NCBI GenBank assembly: GCA_023105745.1
Contig: JALGQZ010000013.1
Span: 648,501-712,500 of the forward strand
Length of the DNA: 64,000 nucleotides
Source: Austropuccinia psidii
Lineage: Eukaryota > Basidiomycota > Pucciniomycetes > Pucciniales > Sphaerophragmiaceae
Reading direction: 5' to 3'
Below are positions 11,424-23,976 of this stretch, piece by piece. The stretch's first letter is position 1. Every line of letters starts with the position of its first letter. Position numbers and translations under genes: made by a program. Below the pieces are notes generated by a model. It did not search any database and was not told where the DNA came from. It saw only the letters and a list, made by a program, of their open reading frames with translations.

Positions 11424-14400
11424 TATCACTATAACTCTAAGTTTGATGACATCATAGGCTTGGCAGAAGCCTAAAATTTTCGGATTTAATTATTATTAAT
11501 CATAATCTAATAGTATTCACCAGCTTTATTACTTTTATAACTGTTAAACTTAAAATAAGATTACAGTGATTGATCATAAATGAGCAATTTTAAGCTTAAA
11601 CTTTCATCATTAATACCTTTTGAGTTATACATGCTACAGCTATTCTGAGGGTGAATTCTGATAGCTTGGCATGTCTTTGTCAAAATTTCAAAAGCATTTT
11701 ATTAAATCATCAAAACTCTATTTTTGATTATTTTTCTTGTAACTCATCTTTTCTGTTGAAATTTAATATTTTAAACTTAAAACCTTGATTTCCAGGGGTT
11801 ATAACTTGAATATTATGATAAAAATTACATCATTATTCACGTATGAACTATTAGAATCTTAATATCTACCTTTTTTAAGTTTGGACCACTTTCACAAGAA
11901 AGTGGTCAACAGCTCTAGTGATTTTTTTCAATAAACCCTTACAAGTTATAACATTGTTTATAACTTGTAAAATGAAGCTCATATCCGTGCTCTTACAGGA
12001 ATTATGTGGTGACTTTCTTTTTGGCTTGACTCTCTATCTTGTATCTTTCAAGAGATATTAGCTAAAAACCATGAATATATGCATTGACCAAAAAAGTGCA
12101 TATATTCAGCTTAATTCCTTAAGTATTGACTTTAGAGAATTGTAATATAATTGTTTTATGTGTAGGGGTTTATGGGGAATTCAATGGTAAAATTTTTTTT
12201 ACATGTTGTTTCATTGGTTTCTGAGTTAAATAAGATTTCATGTCTTTTTTAGGGTATCATTACTTATTCTTCAATAATTATTGGCTTTTCAGATATGCCA
12301 TAAAAATGACATATGTATATTTTACCATGATTAATCTAATGGTTTGATTCATTTCAAATTTTTACTCATTATATTCTGAGTTAATTCAGATTTTGTACCT
12401 ATTTATGGTATTTTCACTAGTTTTAAGAGAATTATTATAGAATTTTTCTTGTGACCTTTTTGGATATGTGGTCATATCTCAAAGGCTCACAAGGGAAGTA
12501 TGTTAATAATTTCAAAATCACATTTCACAAGCTTTGAGGGGAGATTAAAACTAAAATTATTCTGAAAGCATAATTTGACTTTTATTATTGAGATTCTTTA
12601 TCTTAAAAATGAAATTGGTGGGGTTGATCTATGTGAAGCTTTCAGATATTAGCCTATATCCAAACAAGCTCACAGAAACATATAACCAATAATGAATAAA
12701 TTAAACCTAAAATAAATCATGAATAAGGTTATGTATATTAATATATTCTCATTCCACAAATAATAATTTTAAAGAATACAATAATACAATCTTAGCTAAG
12801 ATTGATTAATACAAATTAATGAATCTAATAAGTTTTCTTTACTTAAATTCATCCTTTAATTTGAGGGTATGAGAAAGTTCACATAATTTCATTCAGGAAC
12901 AAATTTTATCTATATGTAAGACCTATGGAATAATATTCTCATAACTGATACCTTCTGAGATACCTGGGTATATGCATTTTTTACCATTTTCTATTTTGAA
13001 ATGGGGTTTTAATTAGTCATATTGTTCTTCTCATTATTTAAATTTAATTTTATTTTCAGTATATCTATTTGCGGTAAAAAAACCATAATTATCAGATTTG
13101 TTTTACATGATACCAGTTCATTCCTAGAGTTGTGATCCCAAACATAATAAAAATTTAATATTTGTAATTATTCTGATTGCCTTTTCATTTTATAGATGAT
13201 TAAAGATTTATATAAGCTTCAGATATTTATTAATATATTATATAAACTATTAACTTCTTCATATTTTTCAAAGAAATCTCAAAATAACTTTTCTTAATTC
13301 ATTTCCGAAGCTTGAAAATGCAAATTCTGACAGAAATGATCTACTAGAAGAAGATAAATGAAAAGTATTTTTTGAATTATGTGATGAAGTCCTATTAAAT
13401 TGATTTTATGTACATATTCAGATTCTCGTGTAAGATCTAAGATTTCTTGTAAATTTGAATCTATTGTAGGAAAAGCTATTTTAATATATGGTATGAGAGA
13501 ACTTATTTGGAAACTATTCACAATCACAATAAAAGTTGAAAATTATCATAATTTTAATTAAAGATTTCACAATTATAAATTTGAGCTTAAATAATATAAA
13601 AAAAGAATTATTTCAGAGATTTCATTAATGTGGTGCTATAAATGTAGCTTGAATTAATTGGTTCAATATGATGAAACAAATAGTTATTAAGAATTAATCC
13701 ATAATGGAGCTTGAGAAATTTTATTCATTCTGGGACAGAGAGTCTTTGATCTTTTTAGTAGTATCATTATGGTCACTAAGAAGGTTTCATTTCTCTCATG
13801 AAGGCATTCTCTTCAGAATATTTTCCAAAGAGCTTTAAATATTATTAAATTATTAAATCTAATGTTTATGAAGTTCTTTATCTAATCAAATGTTCATTAA
13901 TATTTGTTTAGAATAAGTAAAAATATCTCAATTAATCTTTTTCCCTTTATTTTTATTATATAAGCTATATTAGGAAAAATATTTTTCTCTCTGTAGCTCA
14001 TTAATATGTGAAGGCTTTAGTTTTTTGATATTTTGAAGGTTTCTATAATATATTACTTGTCTTTCATATTTATATTCTGCTCTTAAAAGCCTTAAAATTT
14101 TAGATGAGAAGTGAAAAGAAGAGTCTTCTATAGCTCATACTTAACCAAAATAAAAAGTTATTGTAGCTTTTCCAATTCTTATCCAATATTAATCAAAGTG
14201 ATATGGTATTAAATGAGGGGCTCCTCTATTGAAAGCCTTTTTCATGAAGCTTATGTGCTTGTTATCAGGGCTCAGGCTTAGTGACAGTACTGATAGTATT
14301 TAAATTTAATTATAGTTCGCTGTCTGGATTCACAGTTGAAAGTTCCTTTAATCTCTTGTTTAAAACCTCCATGATATTTTTTCATTGAAAATTAAAATTG

Positions 14401-17400
14401 AATTAGTTCATAAAAGCTGGATTGATTCATTCAATTAGATTTTTGATAGGCCTAAGCACAAAAAAAAGTAATAAAATGAATTTTTTCTCATTTGTTAAGC
14501 CAATAAAAGAAGTAGAAAGAAAAATAATACAGGAAGTTTAATCCCATGAAGCCACCCATAAATAAGAAATTTAATTAATGAAAAAATATTGTGAATTACT
14601 TCAAATTATCAAGATATTTTTGAGTTATCACATACATTCAGGAAAACACATCCTATCATGGAATATGTAAGTGAAAAATATCCCATATAAATCTGTAGGT
14701 GCCATGGAATAGATAATAAGATATTTCAGCTGCATAAAGATATGCATGGTTAAATTCGAGCATCCCCCAGAAGATATAAGTAACTATAATTAATTTTTCA
14801 TAAAAGCTATCATTATTTTCTGAAGTTATAAAACATTTTCTCAAATTTTTAAACAACAACTCCAAAAAGCATATTCCATTTTTAACAGCTGTTAAGTTTC
14901 AATAATGATAATAATTTCAAGAAATGGAGGCTCTAAGTTATCCATCTAATTTTAAAACATATCCACATTTTTCCAATTTATGTAACACACAGGTTCAGGC
15001 TTTATATTTCTCGAAGAACCTATCCCACACTTTATTTCCACCAAAAAATCTATTTGAAATATAACTCATAATAATTAATACTAGATATATTAGAAGAAGC
15101 GACTCAATAAATTACATAGAGTTTTCAATCATAAACTTTCCACCCCATACACACTTAAGTTTTTATCAAATTTAGGCTTTATCTAAACGAATCTGGTAGT
15201 AAATAAAGGTAAATATTTTCTATAAATCTTCCTCTAAGAAGTTCCTTCTGTAATAAATTATGAAAAAATTCACTATTAGAAGTGAGTGTTGAAAGCTGTT
15301 TTTTTGAATAAATTTAGAAGATTCATTTTAATCTTCAAAAATAATTACCGCAAATATAAGGTTCTCTAAAACATCTCGTTTGTAATTAAGCTATAATTAT
15401 TAACTTGATATATCCTGAGTTCTTGGGATGGAATTGAATATCCAATTCCTGAAGAGAAAAATACTAGGCTATCATTGAAGTTTTTGCTCACTTTTGCATA
15501 TATCAAGGGACAAATTGTTTTATTGAGCTTATATAGAAAGCTTTTGAGGAAGAAGAGGTAAGTATTGATTTTAAAATAATATAAGATAGACATTAGAGAG
15601 AAACCTTTCTTACAGCTCTGGAGTGAAACTAAAAAATACTCTTGCTTAATATGAAAAATCACATATAGATGGAATATAAGAGCTATTTGATATGAAAAAT
15701 ATGTTTAATACCCAACCTTGATTTATCTGAGAAGATCCATACTTGTCACCTTTTTATTAAAATCAATTCAAACACTCTCCATGAATTTAGTAAGTTCACA
15801 TATTTTGGAATATATTACTTACATTACTAAGGGAAGTGGATATCACGAAATGACTACAAATACCAACCCTTTCAAAGTCGTAACACCTTCAGACTAGTTA
15901 TTTGGAGGATTATTTATAAAAGGAGGCTGTGTACACTTTCCAGAGCTTCCAAATGAAAAAAACTGTTCCTAATATCGAAATGTCCATTGATGCTTGTAAT
16001 TTTACAGGAAATATGATAATTATTGATGAGAGAATTCTTCTGGTAATAGTAACTACTATCTATCCCCTGTTCAAATTAATGATACAGAATATTAGCTTTA
16101 TTACTTTCACATTCAAAAAATTGATGGTTTCTTCCACCCTCATTCAAACAAGGAAGCCTTAGTCAGATTTGAAAGAAGATAAATTAAAAATCCTTTCTTG
16201 AAACCACTATTGAGTCACTATTCATCTACCTCACTCAATAATATTTCACATATTTCAACAATCTAGAGGAATGAATTAAAAGATAGAAAAGGTTATCAAG
16301 ATAATACTGATTTATTTTCTTATGTAAGACAAAGCTCTATAGAAGTATAACTGAAGACTGAGAGTAAATAATTATGATATGGATAGCAAAGAATTTTTCC
16401 CTATTAGTTCTCAGAGGTTTACTGAAACTATAAGGAGTGGGAATAATGGATTTCACTGAAGAAGATAGCAAATTTGACTCTAACAGTACCTATCTTTGGA
16501 GGAATATTTCCTACCTGAGATAATTAGAAAATCTTCTTGAATTTTAAACCAGAATACTTTCAAAAATACGGAATAGACTTCAATATAATTGATATACGGT
16601 TTTGATTTCTCAGAAATTAGGTAATAATATGTAAGGAATCTTTCTTTATCCTGAGAAATAATTTAGTAATCTATGAAAACAGAAAAAAAAGGCATAAATA
16701 AGATATTTCATGAGAAAAATGGAACATCTGATTCCAAAAATGAAAAAATTGATATAAAAATTGAATTTTCCTATCTCATTAAGCTCCATTTGGTTGAAAG
16801 CCAAACTCTTTCTCAATATTTATTCCAAAAATTAAGCTCAAGGTATTGATACTTTATTAGAAATTAGAAGAAGTTATAGAAAATAAATTGAAAAAAACTA
16901 AAGTCTGGTTGGAGAAAAATAGTAAAAAGAGTCAATGAGTAATAAACCACATAACTAATTAGCTTTATTTGGGCTCTTTAGTAGGATGATTATTTTGTCT
17001 AGAATTTCTAACTGTATTTCTTCATTTAAAATCAATGATCATTATAGTGGTTTTGGAATATTTTATAATAAATAGTCTCTCCTAAGCCTCAATACTAGAA
17101 CAATGATATTCTTAACATCATAATTTTTGACCACCTAGACAAAAAAAGCCAATGAACTTAGAAACAGAAATTTACACTCTCTGATAATCTATCAACTTCA
17201 AATTTCTCGGTGACTGGAAATCAGGAGCTCAAAAAATTGCAACATACCATCACATTTTCAACTAAAAAGAACACTTCTCCCAACTTGAAACTATTAACTC
17301 ATTGAATTTCTCCACTGAAGACTCATCCAGTTGATTACTTTACAAAGTAGATGGTACTTTTGGTGTATTGTGAAACAACAAGACGCGCTCTATCAGGAAA

Positions 17401-18594
17401 TTCTTTTTTGATCTGAAATTAAACTTCAATACAGTTAGACTTCTTGGTCCATTCAAATGATAACTCATTATCACTTTAATAGAAGAAATTCAATCTTATA
17501 ATAAGATAAGACATCCATTTTTAGTGGGAAGTTGGAAAACAAACTTATGGGTCTATATCTTTGTTTTCCATTGCTATCAATTACCAAAAAACTGAAAAAC
17601 TCGGGAGAGATACCCTAGGAAACTGAGGGAATGCACCTCCTAAAATCCTTTGTCTACTAGATACTGATTTAGGCTTTAGGAAAGGAAAAATAAAAAAAAG
17701 TTACCTTTCCTCCAGTAAATTTTAAATCTTATAATATAAATAAAAATCTTGATTTGATAAAAATTTTAATATTCTTTTTTACTCATTACTGATGTCTTCT
17801 TATTCAATTTAAAGTACTTCCTCAAAATATTAGCTCAAAAAAATTTTTTTAAGCTTTAAAATATGTAAAAAAAATAAATCTTATTCTAATAATAAATTTT
17901 CTATAAACAAGAATTAAATTTAAATCATAAATTTTAAGAAATTTATGAAATTAATTTATGATTTTTTTGGTTTAGTTTTCTTGAAATCAAAATTCACTCA
18001 ACTTAAAGATACTCAAAGATTGGAAAAAAAAATTCTCTCCAAATCAAAATACAAAAGAAAATTTAATTTCTTAGAAAGATGATAAATTCTTTTTAAAAAT
18101 TCTTAATTAAATCTTGAGAAGAAATAATCTTATATATATTTATTTTCTTGAAGATCTCAATAATTCTTATTTTATTTGAAATACATTGAAAACTCCCTCA
18201 ACACACAAAAACATCCCCCACAAAGGATAAAAAGGTTTCATCTCTTTCAATCTTTTTGAAATTTTTACCCTTCTCAAAAAACAAAGAATTTGGAAGCTTG
18301 GTCCCTCATCCAAAGAAGGGAAAAAATATTGGATTTGAAAATGATAATACATAATATCAAAGATTTTTACTCAGGGAATTTAAAGTGGTAGTTTTATGTC
18401 CTTTCAACTTAAATTAGTACATTATTAATTTTTTTAAGGAATTCTAAAGGTATAAGGACTTAGTTTTCATTTTTATAGATTATACCAAGAAAGCCAAGAG
18501 ATTATATAAAGAAATCTGGTCATATTGCTCCATAAGTGGTGTATGAACTCAACTTTAAATAACATGTGAATTACTCACAGGCTCCTAATAATTC
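11424..18594. other. AT-rich region with hairpins, no supported gene
   Basis: No gene supported. Three perfect hairpins lie at 11884-12108 (listed separately). At about 12450-12491 there is a fragment resembling the terminal block of the solo-LTR family (GTGACC...TATCTCAAAGGCTCACA), so a further decayed copy may end here. Short open frames at 13294-13527, 14656-14865 and 15366-15662 (minus) show no domain I can defend. The base composition suggests old TE debris. Confidence 0.4.
11884..12108. repeat. Cluster of three perfect inverted repeats (hairpins)
   Basis: Hairpin 1: arms 11884-11893 and 11898-11907 (GACCACTTTC, ACAA loop). Hairpin 2: arms 11939-11951 and 11958-11970 (13 bp, TTACAAGTTATAA). 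Hairpin 3: arms 12072-12083 and 12097-12108 (12 bp, TGAATATATGCA). All arms pair perfectly. Hairpins 2 and 3 are AT-rich and could be chance, but hairpin 1 is mixed in composition. No gene is nearby; function unknown. Confidence 0.6.
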
Positions 18595-20416
18595 TGTGAG
18601 ATTTGTCTATGAAACTGCTGATAATATTACTATTAATCAACAGTACTATGACTGTTCTTATGAAATATAATAACAAAATGTTATTATAACCACAATTAAA
18701 TAATTAAAGAATTATTTCTTTCATTTGTTAAACACTACTAGTGATTTTAACAGTGAGCAAGTAATTTTCTACAAGAATCAATTACAAGAAGATTTTAATA
18801 ATAAATCTTCTTTTATTAAAATAATAAAATTATTTTAATATATAATTATCTTTTTCAAGAATAATTATAATGGTGATTCTTGAAGAAAACTAATTTTAGA
18901 GAAAAACTTTAAGAATTAAAAATAAATCACTCACTAATATTCCAAAGAACTTATTGAAAGATAAGATAGAGAGATTTGATGTAGAATTGTGGATTTTAAG
19001 GATCAAAATGATTTATAGCAGGATTACAACAATATATAGTTGGATTCTATGATTTCAAATCTTTCTGATTGATTCCGAAAGATTTAAAACACTTAAGAAT
19101 ATCTATAACTAATACTTACTTGTTGGTAATAATGATTTAAATGATAATAAGATGATAATGTGGAAAAAACAGCAACAGGAGGCCTCTTTTAAGTCAACAA
19201 CAGCTCACAGAGGCGTGCCATGGAGCAAACTGAAAAACCAGTGAGTGAGAAAACAATAAACCCTTTTGTATTATTGATTGCATCATCTGTTGTCACGTAA
19301 GAGTATCATAATTACTTAATTAATGCTTTTACATGACTACCAACCCCAATATGGTTAAGAATAAAAGGAGTAACATCTGTAAATCTTCTTTTATTCTAAA
19401 ATAATCATTGATTTCTCAAATTTATCCATGTTATTGGAAATTTCATCACAGGTTGTAGTTACTGTGAATTTTTGAAGATTCAGTGTTTCACGTAGAATAG
19501 CCAAAAATGGGCTGTAAGTAAAACTTTTTATTTTACTAGTAAAACCATGATTTTTTTTGGTTGTACCATATATAATACAGTTCTACATTAGTCCTGAACG
19601 TTTAAGAAAGATTCATTAAGAATTGTATTTTTAATGAATTTTTTAAGTTTTTACCTCATTTCTATGTAGAATTGCAAATATCAGTGTTTAACTGGTTGCT
19701 CTGAGGTAAATCAATGGATACAAGTCCGAAAAGGGTTTTAAGAACTCTTTTGGGGTTTATAAATGGAAAATCATTCAGAATTGACATGGTTACAGGAGTC
19801 TAAGTAGCTCTTTACCTCCTTGGCACGTCAAAATAGCAGGTTATTTGCTATTTTCTTAAGATTTACAGTAGTTGTAACATGGTAACCAAGTTCCCAAAAG
19901 TTTTTAGTTTACCAATTAGGCCAAGATCAGCCATGGATCCAAGCTTTGGAGCTGTCCACGCCTTTGAGGCCTCAGAAGTTGGGTACCCTGGCTCTCTTTG
20001 ATGTCTTTTGTCCCCCTTGCCTATTTTTCACGTCAAAATAGAAAATTAAGCTTCAAGTGAGATATCCACTATGGGTGTACCAAAATTCCATGTAAGAATA
20101 CCATGATATTAAGTGCTCAAAACATGCATAACACTATTCTTAGTGTATATGTAACATGGGATTCCTCACATTCCCATTATTTTGGTGTGAAATCAAGCAA
20201 AACAAGAATTTTCATGGATCTTTTATGTGGTATTGAAGTATTTTCCATATTACCACCTCAAAGAGTTAATTTGAGCTTATTCACTCCATGGAGCTACCCT
20301 AAGTGAATTTTTGTGTAGAATCCAAATCTGGTCTTAAATCCATGGATTGACTTACTCAATAAAAAGTTATTCATCTTTTCTGAAATCAAAAATGATGAAT
20401 TTTGGATATATGCATG
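18595..20416 (+). repeat. Solo LTR B, left part (interrupted by gypsy element)
   Basis: It begins TGTGAGATTTGTCTATGAAA, preceded by AATTC (18590-18594). It is homologous over its length to 40265-42100 and, inverted, to 9245-11418. The copy is cut at 20416 by the gypsy insertion and resumes at 30550. The uninterrupted paralogue at 42080-42110 shows the pre-insertion arrangement. Confidence 0.8.
20412..20416. repeat. Target-site duplication (left), GCATG
   Basis: GCATG directly precedes the left LTR and is repeated directly after the right LTR at 30545-30549. This is a 5-bp duplication as made by Ty3/gypsy integrase. Confidence 0.95.
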
Positions 20417-21157
20417 TGTCACAGGGGCTCTTCGAAGTGAAGAGGGCCTGGCACTCAGTAAACTGGGACTCACTTATGGAGGGCTCAAAGATATGGTAAG
20501 AAGGAGTACACTGAAGAGTGTTAAAGATAAATTGCTAAAAGAATAAATATAAGAAAAGCAGCAACAAGAGTAAGAGTAAGAAATAGAAGAGCCAACCACA
20601 AACAAGTCCAAGTCCACTGTTTCAACCTGTCAGAATGGAAAGAGAAGGGTTAATAAAGATATGGCCACCCAACTCATACTGTACAGGCGAAGAGAGAAAA
20701 GGCAAAGACTCACTTAAAATTAAATAATTATAATACCCAATTATAAGGATAAGAATAATTATAAAATAATAAATAACTAAATTAATTAACTGGGGAAAAG
20801 TCCCCAGGGGGGAGAAAGAGGGGCTGGTATATGTGAGAATCACCAGCCCTGATCCAGAGGAAGAATTTTCATGAGAGTAATTGATGATTGAATTGAGTCT
20901 GGCCAATACAGGTCCTGTACAAGAGGTGTGGTGTATTTGAGTGATCATACAGTTCCATATTGGTGTATTGAAACTGTATTGGGTGAATCCAACCTGTACA
21001 GGTATTGACAGGCTGTATTGATGTACCAAGCTGTATGCATGTTTCAGAATGAAGATTGCTGAAACTGAATGCTGATGCAGATACTGGATTTGCTGGTTTG
21101 GGGTGTTTGAGTGGGTGTATGAATGAATACCCTTACCCCTGATGGATGGTTGTTACA
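20417..21157 (-). repeat. 3' LTR of gypsy element (741 bp)
   Basis: On plus it starts TGTCACAGGGGCTCTTCG and ends GGTTGTTACA; it is the 3' LTR relative to the element's minus-strand sense. It matches 29785-30544 except for four substitutions and lack of a 19-bp segment near 20909. It contains several copies of a palindromic CTGTACAG-type motif. Confidence 0.95.
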
Positions 21158-21160
21158 GTA

Positions 21161-21170
21161 TCCCCCTCTT
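21161..21170 (-). other. Polypurine tract of gypsy element
   Basis: On the minus strand AAGAGGGGGA lies three bases before the 3' LTR start at 21157. Position and purine content fit the plus-strand primer of an LTR retrotransposon. Confidence 0.75.
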
Positions 21171-21639
21171 GAAACTGGTGGGCTCCTGAACACCATAATA
21201 CCCTGCCACTGTTGAGTGGCATCTCAATATCCCCACATTTTTTCAAAAAATTTCTTTTTTAATTTTCTTTCCCTCTTGACCATTATCCTGAAAATCCTTC
21301 ATTACTTCTTCTCTCTCAAATTCAATTGATTCCCCCCCTTTTTCCACGTTTGAGTAAGTATTCCACTTCGAAGTATGCATTTCTTTTCTTCTGATTCAAT
21401 CAACCATGCCCTTGAGATGTGGCCTTGGGATATATCCCAGAATAAGGACCACTGAGCTCTTGTGCTCAAAAAATGATGCCCAATGAGTATATGAAGTGTA
21501 CTCATTGGGCAAGGCTTAATCCATTGCAAAATTGAAAATATTTCCTCCAAGGGGTCTTGTCCCCATTACCCATGGAAATTGCCTCAACAGCCCTCCAAAA
21601 TGTTTTGGGCTGTGGCCTTTACCCTGATGATTCTTGATA

Positions 21640-21960
21640 TATCTTGATTTTTTATGGCCTTTTGGCCTTTTTGGGTGTTTTGGTGAATTTGGCCATAATT
21701 GGCCTTTTGGATGTTTTGGGGTCCTACGGTCTGCGGGCCGTATACCGCGGTCCGTGGGCCGTGGGGGTCAATGGAGGCCCCCAGGACCAAAATGGAGCCC
21801 CTGGGCCCAAATTTGCTGGGGGCCCAGAAATGGCCCAAGCATAAAAGTTCACCATACATGGCCTGGATCCATTAATGGGGTCCAGGACCATCAACATCCT
21901 GGCCTCCCCAAAGTTTCAGGGGAGGCCCTGGGTGATGAGTTCGGCCCCAAAGGGGTATGA
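21640..21960. other. GC-rich, GGCC-rich patch upstream of antisense gene
   Basis: A striking compositional island in an AT-rich window. Repeated TTGGCC/GGCCTTTT words run at 21655-21710, then CpG-containing GC-rich sequence at 21721-21780, with short palindromes such as GGTCCAGGACC near 21884. It lies within 100-400 bases upstream of the ATG at 22042, so a promoter for that plus-strand gene is plausible but inferred. Confidence 0.45.
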
Positions 21961-22041
21961 ACCTTCACCATAGAGGCTTTGAGGGGGGGCATAATTGAGT
22001 TATGGCCCCATTTCCTTGAGGTCAAATTCTTTTATCTTGAT

Positions 22042-23336
22042 ATGGAGTGGATTGATTCTGACGTCTTGAATCTTCTGCTTGCATATTCTTCAGTTATGAG
22101 TTCCAAACTGACTGAACTCACTGAATCTTCTCCTTCTGCACCGCCACCGTCTGTTCTTCATGGTTCTGGCGTCTTCAGTCAATTGTCCTCCCTTTCCATG
22201 GCGTCTTCTGGCCATTTTGATCCCTCCCAAACATATGATGGGTTCAGAGCAGTTGAAGTTCTTGATCCTGCCTGTACTGAGTGTTTGGCCAAGGGAAAGG
22301 ATTGCTTTCAACATTACAATCCTCGATCATCAAAATGCCATTTTTGTTTTGTTGGGAAGAAGCCATGCCGCCGTACCGGATCGACTTTGTCCCAGGTCAA
22401 GAGACACTTATGGAGCAGGAAAGATGGGCCTTATGGGCAGGAATTCCCCATTCTTGAGGAGCCTACCCCTGATGCCACTTCTGCATTTTCTCAATGTGAG
22501 TGATTTGCATATTTTGATTGAATTGGTGCTGATATCTTGATGTAGTGACTGGTTCCAGGCAGAGGGATGTGGCCAGATGGACTAATGTTGGAGGGTCCAT
22601 TCCAATTGGTGGTAGGCCCATCCACTACAGCTCAGAAATTCCAATTTCAAGGACCAATGCTGATGGAGTGGTGAAAGTAGTGAAGAAGCTAAGAAGAATT
22701 GTTGATTCCCCATCAGATCCAGATGCTGAAGGAAGTGATGAGTTGGATGGTGAAGAAGTTCAAGTTATTCCTCATTCCATTGGCCATCCATCCAGCAATT
22801 CCTCTTCTCAACCTCTTGCCAACACCAGATTCCAAAGTCAAGTCATTCCCAGTACTCCAAGAACCTTCCAACCAATGCTTGCCTCCATTTCTACAACCCT
22901 TCCTCCTCCTTCACCAACTACTTCCCACACCACCAGGCCTGCCTTGAATCCAGAAGTAAGACCATCCCCAGTTCAACAGCCCAGGAACTCACCCATAAAC
23001 ACCTCCCGTCAACTCCAACCTGTGGTCAGTTCCAGCAGAAGAAGAGATGGATTGTCCCCTCTGCCGTTTCCTGCCGCTCAAGTTTTTCAAAGAAGAGAAC
23101 GTTGGCCTATCCGGGTTACCAGAGAAGATCCCAACATGGTTAGTGAAAGTCAAGATGCTGTGGCAAGATTGTTCAGGAGGGTTGATAGGAATAGCAGAGA
23201 GGTGATTATGTATGCCAATGACAGGACTATCCCAGGTACTGCTTCTGAAGAGATGGCTGCAAAATTTGCCTGGTATGAAGATGAGTTGATAAATGATTTC
23301 CAGAGAACTTTTGATGATTTGGGTAGAGATAACTAG
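22042..23336 (+). CDS. Retrotransposon-borne antisense gene with Zn2Cys6-like cysteine cluster, 2 exons, ~414 aa
   Basis: It lies inside the gypsy element but on the opposite strand to gag-pol. Exons 22042-22495 and 22546-23336 are joined by a 50-bp intron (donor GTGAGT, acceptor TGTAG); the join keeps frame to TAG. Start: first in-frame ATG; another Met is at residue 19. Residues 78-109 hold C-x2-C-x6-C-x10-C-x2-C-x6-C, the exact spacing of a fungal Zn(II)2Cys6 binuclear cluster, followed by a basic stretch (KKPCRR, QVKRHLWSRKD). Then comes an acidic patch (DPDAEGSDELDGEE) and a long Ser/Pro/Thr-rich low-complexity region. The C-terminus is charged and probably helical. It is intact while gag-pol is broken. 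Known: Zn2Cys6 proteins are mostly transcription factors. Inferred: nucleic-acid binding. It could also be an accessory retroelement protein. I recall similar repetitive proteins in Austropuccinia, unverified. Confidence 0.72.
22496..22545 (+). other. 50-bp intron in antisense zinc-cluster gene
   Basis: Starts GTGAGTGATTTG and ends TTGATGTAG. Without splicing, the upstream frame stops at 22501-22503. With splicing, two long open frames join in phase. That both reading frames stay open on either side is the main evidence that the gene is transcribed from plus. Confidence 0.75.
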
Positions 23337-23976
23337 TTTCCTTTTCCTTGTTTGTGTTTGGTTTGCCTTCTATCCCCACTCTTATAAATACTAAAAAATG
23401 AAAAAAAATAATAATGGAACCTCCCAATACATGATTTGGGAGGGGATGCTGCTGCTTTAAGAAATAAAAGAAAGAAAATTATACAAGTAAATAAAGAAAG
23501 AAAAATAAAGAATAAGAGAAAATGAGAGGAAAGAAGAAATAAAGAAAAATCCTGATGGTTGGTCCTTCTTGTAGTGAGTTGCTTGATTCTGGCCAAAAAT
23601 TGTTTTCATAACTTCCACTCCCCACCAAGCACCATAAAATTGAAAAGATTGCCATAAATGACTTCTGAGATGAATTGCCATAAATGACTTGAAGTAATGA
23701 ATGTCTTGAATTATGATGCTTGGCATAAATTGAAATGATAAATGAAAAGAAAGAAAAGAAAACAAAGAAAGGAATATTTGGCCATATCTTGATAAGGTCC
23801 AAATTGGGGGGTATTGGTGTTGTATGCTTCCTGAACCTGTCCAAAGAATTGACAAGTGCTCACAAAGTGGCCAAGGTGATGCTTACAACAACATATGGGT
23901 ATAATACCCCCTTAAAGGTGCATGCCAGGAGAGGAACTTACTTTCATAACTTCTTCTCCCCACCAAGCACCATAAA
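23337..23976. other. Spacer between convergent antisense gene and pol
   Basis: About 640 bases between the plus-strand gene stop (23336) and the pol stop (23977-23979). Purine-rich on plus (GAAA/AAAG runs at 23460-23560), with AATAAA-like words that could serve as polyadenylation signals for either strand. Open frames here look like shadows. Confidence 0.5.

Noticed and set aside
13294..15662. Three minus frames that faintly recall copia pol segments
   Set aside because: No catalytic motif could be defended; similarity may be chance in AT-rich DNA.
17340..17480. Possible reverse-transcriptase-like translation on plus
   Set aside because: Only a few residues fit, with stops throughout; no motif order.
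20622..21029. 135-residue frame in the 3' LTR, with a 94-residue copy in the 5' LTR
   Set aside because: Lies within LTR sequence, has no domain, and is shortened by the 19-bp indel between LTRs.
21302..21859. Short frames on both strands between the 3' LTR and the antisense gene
   Set aside because: Overlap each other in the GC-rich patch, without domains or splice context.
23457..23855. Two overlapping minus frames rich in Phe/Ser/Leu
   Set aside because: Low-complexity complement of a GAAA-rich tract, not protein-like.
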